A stretch of 64,000 nt of DNA. Origin: Yponomeuta sedellus. Taxonomy: Eukaryota > Arthropoda > Insecta > Lepidoptera > Yponomeutidae. The first letter of the stretch is position 1. Each line of letters starts with the position of its first letter. The DNA is taken from the NCBI GenBank assembly GCA_934045075.1, contig OW203727.1, positions 24,007,311 to 24,071,310 of the forward strand, given 5' to 3'. Below the pieces are notes generated by a model that saw only the letters and a list, made by a program, of their open reading frames with translations, was not told the origin of the DNA and ran no database searches. A program made the translations under genes and the position numbers. Below, piece after piece: positions 32,146 through 41,800 of the stretch.

Positions 32146-33082
32146 ATTAGACCCATTTAATATATAATGTTTTGTTACCTAAATAAACGCCTGTTTTGCT
32201 CATTGGTGCTAAGAAGTCAAAATAAATTCAAAATCACCAATAAAACTAAAGAGTCTCCGCAGCAGCTTCCAAGGACAATGGAGAAAGATCGTCGCGAAAT
32301 GTTGAGACAAACCAAAATTATGAACAATAAATTGTTCGTGTCACAGCAAGCGATGATGAGACTTTCATAACACTCATGCAAGCCTGTCACATTACTTACT
32401 TCGAAGTGTGTCATCCCGAATATTGTACCTACCTCTGTGTAGCTCTGTTGCCGAAATGTAGGATATTTATCCTGCTCTACACAGTTTATACAAGAACATA
32501 ATCTTGCTTTCTCAAGAGACATGACACAGACAAACACACACACAAACACGCACACAAGCACGCACATGCATACTCTCTCTCATTTAATTTAAAGTTTTGC
32601 ATACTCCAATATTGCAACTTTAATTGTACTCTTTCTGAATCACTTAAACCTTGGTCAAATTTCACATTGTTTCCTTACCTGTCGCCTACTGTTAACTACT
32701 TGACCAGTCCCCCACTATACAGATTATAGTCTAGTGTGGGGGACGCCGGTAAACACTGTAATTTTCATTCCTATAATAAACCAATTAATATGTAACATTT
32801 TCATACTCTTGTAACTCTGTGCAAAGTGGTTTAAATAAATATTTATATGTTTTTACATGTAACCAATACTTCTATCTCGCGTCGCTGAACCAGTGGAGTA
32901 AGCAAATACATCAACACAGATTTACTCAAAACCTCCTGCATAAAATTACTCTTCCACAGAAGCAAAGTTCACGGTGCGACAAAAGATTTAAAGTAGGTAC
33001 GCGATTTGCATTGCGCCTGGGTTACCCTTGGCGCTTCACAATTTTTGTACCAGCTTCTTTTTAAAACAGAAAACATAAATAG
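32146..33082. other. No gene recognised; short CA-rich run
   Basis: 32525-32575 is a CA-rich microsatellite-like run. The frames around 32167-32567 have no recognised domain. Confidence 0.4.
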
Positions 33083-33083
33083 T

Positions 33084-33268
33084 TAAAAAACCTATTTTAG
33101 AGGCTAAAAATTCCACCCATGCCGGGATTCGAACCCGCGTCCTCTGGCTATCCGTGCCAGCGCTCTTTCCAACTGAGCTAATGGGCGACTCACCGGCATC
33201 AGTGATTTTAGCCTCTAAAATTGTTTTTTTAAAATTGTCCTTAGCACGGGTTAGTGCATTAAAATAAT
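33084..33268 (-). repeat. Family A tRNA-like element with both termini, body deleted
   Basis: On the minus strand: 5' distal terminus ('aatgcactaacccgtgctaa', 'ttttagaggctaaaatcact'), then 'gccggtgagtcgcccattag', complete tRNA-like core and the right terminus. This copy shows most clearly that the cloverleaf is bracketed by inverted ends. Confidence 0.85.
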
Positions 33269-33319
33269 ATAATAAATAGTTAATTTTAAAAGTTTCTGAA
33301 CTAAATCGGTTCGTATTGT

Positions 33320-33690
33320 TGACGAAGCGCTCGTGGCCTAGGCGAACCGAGTGATTGAAATCAATCACTTGGTTAAGCAACAACAGGCGCGGTCAGGTAC
33401 GGGATGGGTGAGCGTCCCGTGACTACCGCTAGTGGCATTTTTCCGAGCGCTTCCGTGCTTCGCAAGGCACGTTAAGCCGTTGGTGCCGGCTGTCATATTA
33501 TGGCTGTCGTTAAGCCATGTCTGAGGCATTATGGGCGGCTTGATAACTTCTGACAGTAAGGCCCGCCACTGTCTTACAATCCTCCACCAACCCGGACTTG
33601 GCCCCCGTGGTGGAGTATGGCCTAACCTTCCTGCGATGCAGGAAGAGACCCGTGCCCCAGCAGTGGGGACATACAAGGGTTGATAACGTT
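33320..33690 (+). repeat. Family B 5S-derived SINE, reference full-length copy
   Basis: Head 'gcgctcgtggcctaggcg', 'cttggttaagcaacaacagg', 'cgcggtcaggtacgggatgg', 'gtgagcgtcccgtgactacc' follows the order of the 5S rRNA internal promoter (A box 'TTAAGCAGC', then 'GGTCAGTACTTGGATGGGTG ACC'). Middle 'gcttccgtgcttcgcaaggc', 'gttaagccgttggtgccggc', tail 'aatcctccaccaacccggac' to 'ggggacatacaagggttgat'. The long minus frames across it are shadows of GC-rich sequence. Confidence 0.85.
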
Positions 33691-34098
33691 GACAAAAACG
33701 ATGGGATGTTTTAATGTTTGATCTCTAACACACTCTGCAAGAAACCTGACCTCGAACTTGAAGCAGAAGTGGTAACAGGTGACGACAGTAGCGTAAGACT
33801 ATAACACTTGACATAGCAACCGGATTTTGCGCATAAAGTGGTACAATATGAATCTCTCTATTGCGAAAGTGAGTGAATCATCATTCTGGCTGCATTCAAT
33901 TGTATAATACGGTACTCTTACTTTATAGTGTCAGGGTAGTCAAATAGTTGGGAGTCCATTTGGATGAGTTACACGAAGAAGGTGGGGCATGTCTTTCTAA
34001 GTCTATTGTTCGTTTAAAATAAAATGGCTAGTTGACAAAAGAAAAAAACCTAGGGTCGGCGGGCTAAATAAGTCAAATTGTCATTACCTTTGGTTAAC
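33691..34098. other. No recognised feature
   Basis: No gene-like frame or repeat match seen. Confidence 0.4.
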
Positions 34099-34100
34099 AC

Positions 34101-34353
34101 GAGCACTAGACATAATAAAAAGTGTTTTTAAACGGATTTTACTCGTTTATTTTAAATTTTTTACAATTTTCCGACGTCTCGGCACTTTTTCAAGTGCCGT
34201 AGTCTCGGAAGACTGACTTTTGTAATTATTGCCGAGGATAGTAAATTAACAGGTAATGCTTTGAAAATGACGCCTGTCACCTCAGTCTTTGAAAATTGTA
34301 AAAAATGTAAAATAAACGAGTAAAATCCGTGTGAAAACAGTTTTTATTAACTT
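34101..34353. mobile_element. Fold-back element, family P
   Basis: Arms: 'cggattttactcgtttattt' with 'aattttttacaattttc' on the left, their complements on the right. Near the left arm lies the palindromic core 'ccgacgtctcggcac' and 'aagtgccgtagtctcgg'. A second, shorter copy is at 37585-37740. Superfamily not assigned. Confidence 0.75.
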
Positions 34354-34709
34354 TTTGTTGTTATTTTAAAGGTTAGGACTGAAGAGGTTAAATTATTGTA
34401 GTGATGACATTCTAAATTAAAATTAAAATTATTTTTTTGTAAAAAAACATTTATGTTTAATTAATCGTTTCACGACAGCTTTCCTTAATACATTTTTTAC
34501 GTATTCTATAAAGGTCCGAAAGGGAGAGAGTATGGGCTTAATTGCCACGTGTTCTAACCGCGGATTGGCAATTTCAAGCACTGGGGTTTTTGAACTTGGT
34601 TAATATAATAAAGACAATAAAAAATTTTGAGTAATTTTGTAACAGGTTTTTTCACTGCACCAAAATGTAGGCCCTACTACTCCACCGAAATGTAGGAAAT
34701 TAATAACCC
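34354..34709. other. Non-coding; SINE tail T scrap at 34515-34580
   Basis: 'gagtatgggcttaattgcca' and 'ccgcggattggcaatttcaa' are the inverted tail of a family T-type SINE. Confidence 0.5.
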
Positions 34710-34942
34710 AAACTAACTGCAAAGTAGGTAGTCGGGGCTGTAAGTGATGCAATTTGCTTAAGCCAGATGTCGCTGCCTGTACGTAATACAGAGAATAGTG
34801 TAAAGAGGTTCGAAATTTCACTGATGCCGGTGAGTCGCCCATTGGCTCAATTGGTAGAGCGCTGGCACGGATAGCCAGAGGTTGCGGGTTCGAATCCCGG
34901 CATGGATGAAATTTTTAGCCTCTAAATAGGTTTTTAAATTAA
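34710..34942 (+). repeat. Family A tRNA-like element
   Basis: 'aactgcaaagtaggtagtcg', 'gtcgctgcctgtacgtaata', 'gaggttcgaaatttcactga', core with box A 'ggctcaattggtagagcgct' and box B 'gggttcgaatcccggcat', right terminus to 'ttttaaatt'. Left terminus absent. Very similar to 15320-15651. Confidence 0.85.
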
Positions 34943-36597
34943 TAACCCTCTTAAAGTTTTTTTCTACGCTTTACTAATCGTAACCTGTGGAGAAACGTTT
35001 TTTTTCGTTGCATTTTTTGTGACGCTCCTAATCCTTTATATCAAAAATACAATTTTATCCCAATCCACTTCGTAGAGTCAAGCACATTGAGTATTAATAT
35101 TGTTTATTACCTCTCCAACAGTCCTTTTACATTTCATTTAAAAACTACTCATTCTAATGTACAATTCAGTGTGGTACAACTTTACAGGAGCATACAACTT
35201 TCCTAATTATATGTGCAATAAAAGTGAAATTAGTATTATTATTAAATATTATTATTACTACAGTATTACTTGTGAAGCAGAAATTTAGCATAGGTATATT
35301 TTACTGATATTTTAAATGTAAAAGTTTGTAAAGATTTTTTTTGAAGATGTTTGTTACTGACTCACGCAATAACGACTGAACGGATATATTATGTTCATCT
35401 AAGTTAATGTATCCCCCAATGTTTATGTAACTTTATTATTGTATTTCACGTTTGTTCCTGCACTATCCTTTGCCAGTCTCGTCAACACCAAAGGTTTGTT
35501 GGAAGAGAATACTTCTTGCATTAAGCACGCCCTTGTACATTTACTCATGTAATTAATGCAATAAAGAATTAAAGCTAAGTTTGGAGTTTTTTTGCCCATT
35601 TTTTCTCCAAAATGATCTAGATTTTGAAATGGACACATAGTTTGAATTGTAACGTTCTGCGCTACTTTGAATAAAACCTTTTCATTTCATTTCATTTCAT
35701 AAAATAAATGAATAATACATGACACTTTGCGTACAGATCGACAAAGATCGGAATTAAAACAAAGGATACTTGATATCCCGTTAATACGTTCTTGTAGGAT
35801 AATTTACGATAAGCCTCGAGTTAATACCAGTAAAAAAATTAAATCAAAAGTTGGAAGTTTGAAAATTGGATGCAAAACGACCATATCTTAAAAAAACTAA
35901 TTAAATCTTCAAGCATGAGACGACAGACGAGTCTCATTCGTGCGATGATTGATTGCAGTTTTTTGGGCTTGTCGATTGCTTTCGCAACAAAATAAAATGT
36001 GGGTATTACACGATGTTGGAGAGCTGAGAATAATATGACTAATGCGCCACAGCATAGGATAGTTGCGACAAACATGAGTCAGGTGAAAGAAATACCCGGA
36101 CTGAATCTGTTAAGGATGATGTAATAATAATGTGTCATAAAAAGGAAATTCATTTTTTAAATCTCTCTCTAAACGATGAAGGTTGAGTGTCTGGGGTGTT
36201 CAAATACGAGCGCTTGAATTTGTCAGTAATTTGCATCACTTGCAGCCCCGAGTACAGTGCTACACAAGAAATAAGTCTCGCGGATGTACCTGCGCAGATG
36301 AGCAAATTTCGGATGTGCGGCAAGTTTGACCAATCAGATAGTTTCATTTTATGGCAGGCCGCGCGCCTTTGTTGCTATTGGTTGATTCAACGTCATCGAT
36401 GCAGGTGACTATTAGTTTGGCAATATTAGCGGGAGCGAAATAGGTAGCGCTACTGCGGCAATCAATTCTGCACCTTAACCGTATGGGTTAAAGATCATGT
36501 TGAATGTACTTATAGCTTCGGGTACTTTCGTAACACTTCTTCCTAGTCTGCGCGAACGTAGATTCCCGAAGGGACTTTTATGATGTGTAGTACTGTA
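34943..36597. other. No gene recognised; repeat scraps
   Basis: Family F inverted at 35545-35690, ending in a TTTCA microsatellite run; a 30-base inverted family A body scrap at 36226-36256 ('gcatcacttgcagccccgag'). Other frames (35839-36408) carry no recognised domain. Confidence 0.45.
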
Positions 36598-36832
36598 CCT
36601 ACTTTGCAGTTAGGTTACTTCAGCCAGGTGTCGCTGCCTGTACGTAATACAGAGAATATTGTAGAGAGGTTCGAAATTTCACTGATCCCGGTGAGTCGCC
36701 CATTAGCTCAGTTGGAAGAGCGTTGGCACGGATAGCCTGAGGTCGTGGGTTCGAATCCCAGCATGGGTGGAATTAATAGCCTCTAAATAGGTTTTTTAAA
36801 ATTGGCCCTTTAGTGCATTAAAAAGAATATAA
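36598..36832 (+). repeat. Family A tRNA-like element
   Basis: Begins with an inverted body scrap ('ctactttgcagttaggtt'), then body, tRNA-like core (box B 'gggttcgaatcccagcat') and right terminus ending 'tttagtgcattaaaaag'. Confidence 0.8.
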
Positions 36833-37300
36833 CTACTTTTTTTTATAATACTCAAAAAGAAAATCTCCCATTGTCAAATTCTGACGTTTTAGCGTTACAA
36901 AATGCGAGGCTCGTGCCACCGCAACATACAGGCAGGTTTAAAAATCAGTAAAGAGGTTTTACGGCTGCTTGTATTATAAACAGTAAAGGTTTGTATCGCA
37001 GTAAAGCTCATAAGATACGCAAAATAGTCGTTAATTTTACAGCCTTTTAAATCCAGTGGCAACGGCTACCTAACTGCCTAGTTAAGTGGCCATTTAGACA
37101 CTGTATTACCTGGGACATATTTGAGGCCGAGTGGGCTTAGTACACAATTGTCAACTTTCGTATATCGAGCGTGTGTTTTTGTGTATTGTTTGATGATCAC
37201 GGGCGTCAATAAACAAATATTTAAATTATCTAATACCAACCTATCAGCGTATCCGGCTTAAAGGAAAGACAATGTCAACTCACGCGTTTTCTTAAATACA
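36833..37300. other. No recognised feature
   Basis: No gene-like frame or repeat match seen. Confidence 0.4.
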
Positions 37301-37302
37301 GT

Positions 37303-37520
37303 GAAGGACACCATCGTGAGGAAACCCGCGCTTGGTTGGCTCCGCACGTATTGGCTTGTCTTTCCTGTGGGCTAGGCTGAGTAAGACGTCAGGATAGCAC
37401 AGGTGCAGGGGAAGCCTGTTTTAGATGGAGCTAAGACAATTTCCCAGCACTGCAGCGGCCAAATGGTGCCTTTACCAATCTAGTGTAATAAAAGGTGCTA
37501 CTGGACGCTACATAAATCAA
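37303..37520 (+). repeat. SINE family T/H tail
   Basis: 'gtgaaggacaccatcgtgag', 'cttggttggctccgcacgta', 'gggctaggctgagtaagacg', 'ccaatctagtgtaataaaag', 'ctggacgctacataaatcaa'. tRNA-like head absent. Confidence 0.7.
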
Positions 37521-37584
37521 CTCATAACATACATGCAAAGTCCAAAGCCTTTCTGAGACAAACCATAACATAACATTTTATTTT

Positions 37585-37740
37585 CTTAGGATAACACGAG
37601 CACTAGACATAATAAAAAGTTAATAAATTCTTTCATGTACCGTGGTCTCGGCAGACGGTATTTGGAAAAGTGCCGAAACGTCGGAAAATTGAAATAAAAT
37701 TAAACGAGTAAAATCCGTGTAAATACAGTTTTTATTAAAA
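37585..37740. mobile_element. Fold-back element family P, deleted copy
   Basis: 'cacgagcactagacataata', 'gtaccgtggtctcggcagac', 'aagtgccgaaacgtcggaaa', 'aacgagtaaaatccgtgtaa'. The left arm beyond 'aataaaaagt' is missing compared with 34101. Confidence 0.7.
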
Positions 37741-37749
37741 CATAACATT

Positions 37750-37935
37750 TACATACATTTGACGACCTCTGTGGCGTAGCGGTAACGCGGTACCCTGTGT
37801 CATGGGAACCAGAAACAACGACATCAAGCATGTAAATATCCAAGACCTGGGCTTTTTTTTTCGCCCCAGCCGGGATTCGAACCCGGAAACTCTTGCATAG
37901 TATGCAGTGGTCGTCATTGTCAATGTCATTAACCC
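37750..37935 (-). repeat. Family E tRNA-derived SINE, inverted and rearranged
   Basis: Minus strand shows box B 'tccgggttcgaatcccggct', 'aggtcttggatatttacatg' and 'gttcccatgacacagggtac', but also a plus-oriented 'gacctctgtggcgtagcggt' at 37760, so two pieces lie head to head. Confidence 0.65.
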
Positions 37936-38136
37936 CTTAAATCCATGCGACAAATTAGTTCAAATATTCAAAGTCTCGTTTTTTACACAGTTGGTGTAAT
38001 TGTAACAGTGTAAGGGAGCCAAGAACACGATATTTAAAAATAATAAGTTATCTTGGGTTATGGTAACGTGTTGACACATACAAACCAGACTATTTGCAGT
38101 TGAGGGATTCACAGTATTTTAAAATATGAAATATAA

Positions 38137-38511
38137 CTAGCTGACCCAGCGAACTTCGTACCGCCTAACAGTTGAATTTTTATTATTTTTTTATATTTCT
38201 CTTCGTAAGAACCATCCTCGTACTTCAAGGAATACTCGAAGAAAAGAATTAGCGAAATCGGTTCAGCTGCTCTTGAGATTTGCGCTTACCAACACATTCA
38301 GCGATTCATTTTTATATTATAGACTAGCTAACCCAGCGAACTTAGTACCGCCTAACAGTCGACTCTTTTTTTGATTTTAATCTCCATAAAAACTATCCTC
38401 GTACTTCAAAGAATATTCTAAAAAAAGAATTAGAGAAATCGGTTCAGCTGCTCTCGAGATTTGCGCTTATCAACACATTCGGCGAATCATTTTTATATTT
38501 TAGATAAGAGT
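38137..38511 (+). repeat. Tandem dimer of a ~187-bp interspersed repeat
   Basis: Units 38137-38323 and 38324-38511 both begin CTAGCT.ACCCAGCGAACTT and contain 'cgcctaacagt', 'atcctcgtacttcaa', 'gaaatcggttcagctgctct' and 'ttttatatt' ends. Roughly 85 percent alike by eye. This family type is abundant in arthropods; class uncertain. Confidence 0.8.
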
Positions 38512-38639
38512 TCTCAGCTTCCCTAGACTAATCCAATTATTGTACCACTTAAGTACTTAAATTATTTTTTATAACTTTATATTAGTTTATTCAATTATAC
38601 TCATACCTCATAAGTATATTTTAAAAAGCATTTATACCC

Positions 38640-38838
38640 TGTTGGTATGTTGATGTGGTGTAAGAAAAAATCGTATTTCTTCCAAAATTATAATAAATCA
38701 AAAGTACAGAATACAAAATAGTTAGCCGTTAGCGAAGTTTAAAAATAGCAATGTCACGACAGTTGGATTTAAATTATTTTTTTTTTTTTTGACGGTTACG
38801 TCCCCCGCCTCCCCGCAGTTCTGCGTTTCGTTGCAACA
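38640..38838 (-). repeat. BEL 3' LTR
   Basis: 199 bp, identical to the other LTR apart from position 38776. Contains a T-run near 38777-38790 and the end sequence 'cgtttcgttgcaaca' (inverted TGTTGCAACG start). The gag-pol stop lies 28 bp outside its edge. Confidence 0.95.
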
Positions 38839-38866
38839 TGCCCGCCCACGTTGAAAAGCTGGTTTT

Positions 38867-41800
38867 TCAACCCATGAAGTTCATTTCTACTGGCAGTGGA
38901 CAAATTTTGCTGAATGAGCGGCGTATGATGCCAGTCGCAGTCCGGATATCAGCAACACGGTTGATGCCATCAGCACCAGGGATGACCGCGACAATTCTGC
39001 CGAGCTTCCATTTTAATGGGGGCAGGTTGTCGTCCTTGATAACAACCATTGTATTGTTCTCTAGCTGCCCTTTGTCTTGTCTCCATTTGCTGCGCTCTTG
39101 GAGCTCCGAAACATATTCCTTTTGCCAGCGGGTCCAGAAATGTTGCTTGATCTGATCTATACGCTGGTATCTCGTAAGCCTTGATGTAGCGACATCTGTG
39201 AGGCGCGGTGTAGGAAGAGCAGTAAGTGGTCGTCCGATTATGAAGTGACCGGGAGTAAGGGGAAGCAAATCAGAAGGATCGTTGGACATGGGAGTAAGCG
39301 GACGAGAGTTTAGTATGGCTTCAATTTGACACAAGGTTGAGCATATCTCTTCGTAAGTTAAATGACAAATACCTAACACTCTAACCAAGTGATGCTTGGT
39401 AGATTTCACTCCAGCTTCCCATAAGCCGCCAAAATGAGGTGAGTATGGTGGTACAAAGTGAAATCTGATACCTATATTGGCCGCAGACTCTGACAAATCT
39501 TTCCCGTGACTTGAAAAAAACCGTTTTAAATCATTGTAAGCTCCCACAAATTGGGTTCCGTTATCTGAATATATATCAGATGGTAAGCCGCGACGGCTAA
39601 TAAATCGGCGCAAGACTGCCATATAACCGTCTGCAGACAAGTCGCTGCACAGCTCCAGGTGCAGACATTTGGTTTTAAAACAAACAAATATGACGATGTA
39701 TACTTTTGTTGCATGACTTCCGCGTCCTTTCTTTGAAGCAGCTGTTATAGGGCCCGCGTAATCGACGCCGACGGTCTCGAAAGGAAACCCTGGAGTCACT
39801 CGTGCTGAAGGCAAATTGCCCATGAGTGGCGCTACGGTGGCACCTCGCATTCGTGTGCACAGGACACATTTGTTGTAAGTAGCTCGAGCAAGTTCTCTAC
39901 CACCTATAGGCCAGTAAGTAGATTTCACATACGACAGCATGGCCTGGGGTAAGACATGCAATAGATGAATGTGAACAAATTCAAAATACAATTTTGTCAA
40001 AAAATGCTTGTTGGGTAGGATGATGGGATGTTTTATATCAAAATTGTAAGGTGCGTTGTTTAGCCTACCACCTACACGAATCAATCCTTCAGAATCAATA
40101 AATGGATTAAGTTTTGTAAGCGGATCTTTAGGTTTAATAGGCACCTTGTTCTTAAGCAACTCATAAGATGGAAAACTTTCAATTTGTGCTAATTTCACTA
40201 AGGTATTCGTAGCTGATCGCAACTCTTGAGTGCTGAGAGGACCTGAAAACCTACTGTTAGTAGGCCTAATATTGTTTATAAAGCGCAAAACATATGCTGT
40301 GACGCGTTTCAATTTAGTAAATTTAGAGAATTTTGTTAAATTTAATTCAGACATAGGTCTTCTCAAGTCTTCTGTAGCAGCGTTCGTAACTACTTCAATG
40401 TCAGTTTCAAGACTGCGACTCTGCGAATAGCAATTATTTGGCCATTCCTTTTCGTCATGTTGTAAAAACTGTGGTCCAGTCCACCAGAGGTGAGCTGCAG
40501 AAATTGAAGAAGCATTCAGACCACGTGATACTAGATCCGCAGGGTTTTCTTTAGTAGGTACGTGTCTCCAAGACCAACCCCCTGTAATTTCGAGTATATC
40601 GGCTACCCGATTTCGTACGAAGACTTTGAGTTGGCTTGGTAGCATCCTAAGCCACCCTAGGACTATCATCGAATCGGTCCAGAAAGTGCAACTATCCACG
40701 GTTATGCGAAGAGACTCTTGAGCTTTTTTATAAATTTGAGCTCCAATCAGCGCCCCGCATAACTCTAACCTCGGTATAGTTGCTGGTTTAATGGGGGCTA
40801 CCCGGCTTTTTGCCATTAGTAACCTGGTTACTACGCCTTCGCTAGTAATTGTGCGTATGTATAGACACGCGCCGTAAGCAGTTTGAGACGCATCCGTGAA
40901 AATATGAAACTCCGTTCGTGAAGCGTTACCTACCACGCAACGAGGGATGCGCAAGTTATTCAGCTCTGGTAGTGAAACTATAATGTTATGCCATTTTTGT
41001 GCTACATCTTGGGGAATTTCATCGTCCCAGGATACTTTAGAAAGCCATAATTGCTGTAGTAAAACCTTACACTGGACAATGACTGGAGCCACAAGCCCTA
41101 GAGGGTCAAATATTTTAGCAATGGTGGACAGAATGAGTCTTTTTGTTACTTTTTGTTCTTTATCGCTGCCTAAATCGATAGTGAAATACAACTCATCTGT
41201 ACCACTTTTCCAACCTAGCCCCAGAGTCTTGGAATCATCCAGGTTACCCAGGTTAAGATTTATAGCATTTTCACTACATTGGTTGACGAGACTTGGTTCA
41301 TTAGAGCGCCATTTGCGAAGGTTCATTCCTGCACTCTTCAATTTATCAGATACCCGTGCAATAATATCGTTCGCTTCGTTAATAGTGTCAGATCCTGATA
41401 AAAAGTCATCCATATAAAAATCGTTGGCAATGATTTCAGCCAGCTTAGGATCTGCACATTCAAGTGACAATTGCTTAAGGCATCGTACAGCAAGAAATGG
41501 CGCGCTCGCGGTACCATAAGTAACCGTGTTTAATTGGTATGTGCACAAAGGTTTAGACGGATCCGTTCGCCATATTATTTGTTGCAAGTGTCTATCGTCC
41601 GGATGCACGACTATCCTTCTGTACATTTTTTCGACGTCGGCGGTATATACAAACCGGTATTGTCTAAAGCGCAATAAGATAGCTACGAGATCGTCCTGTA
41701 TGGTAGGCCCTACTAGCTGTACATCGTTAAATGATACTCCGGTAGAAGTTCGCGAGCTGGCATTAAATACTACACGTAGCTTAGTAGTCAAACTGGAAAG

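Noticed and set aside
33365..33676. Minus-strand frames of 60-126 codons at 12340-12720, 33365-33695 and 16456-16644
   Set aside because: They repeat the same peptide text because they all lie in the GC-rich 5S-derived SINE; no domain and no independent conservation.
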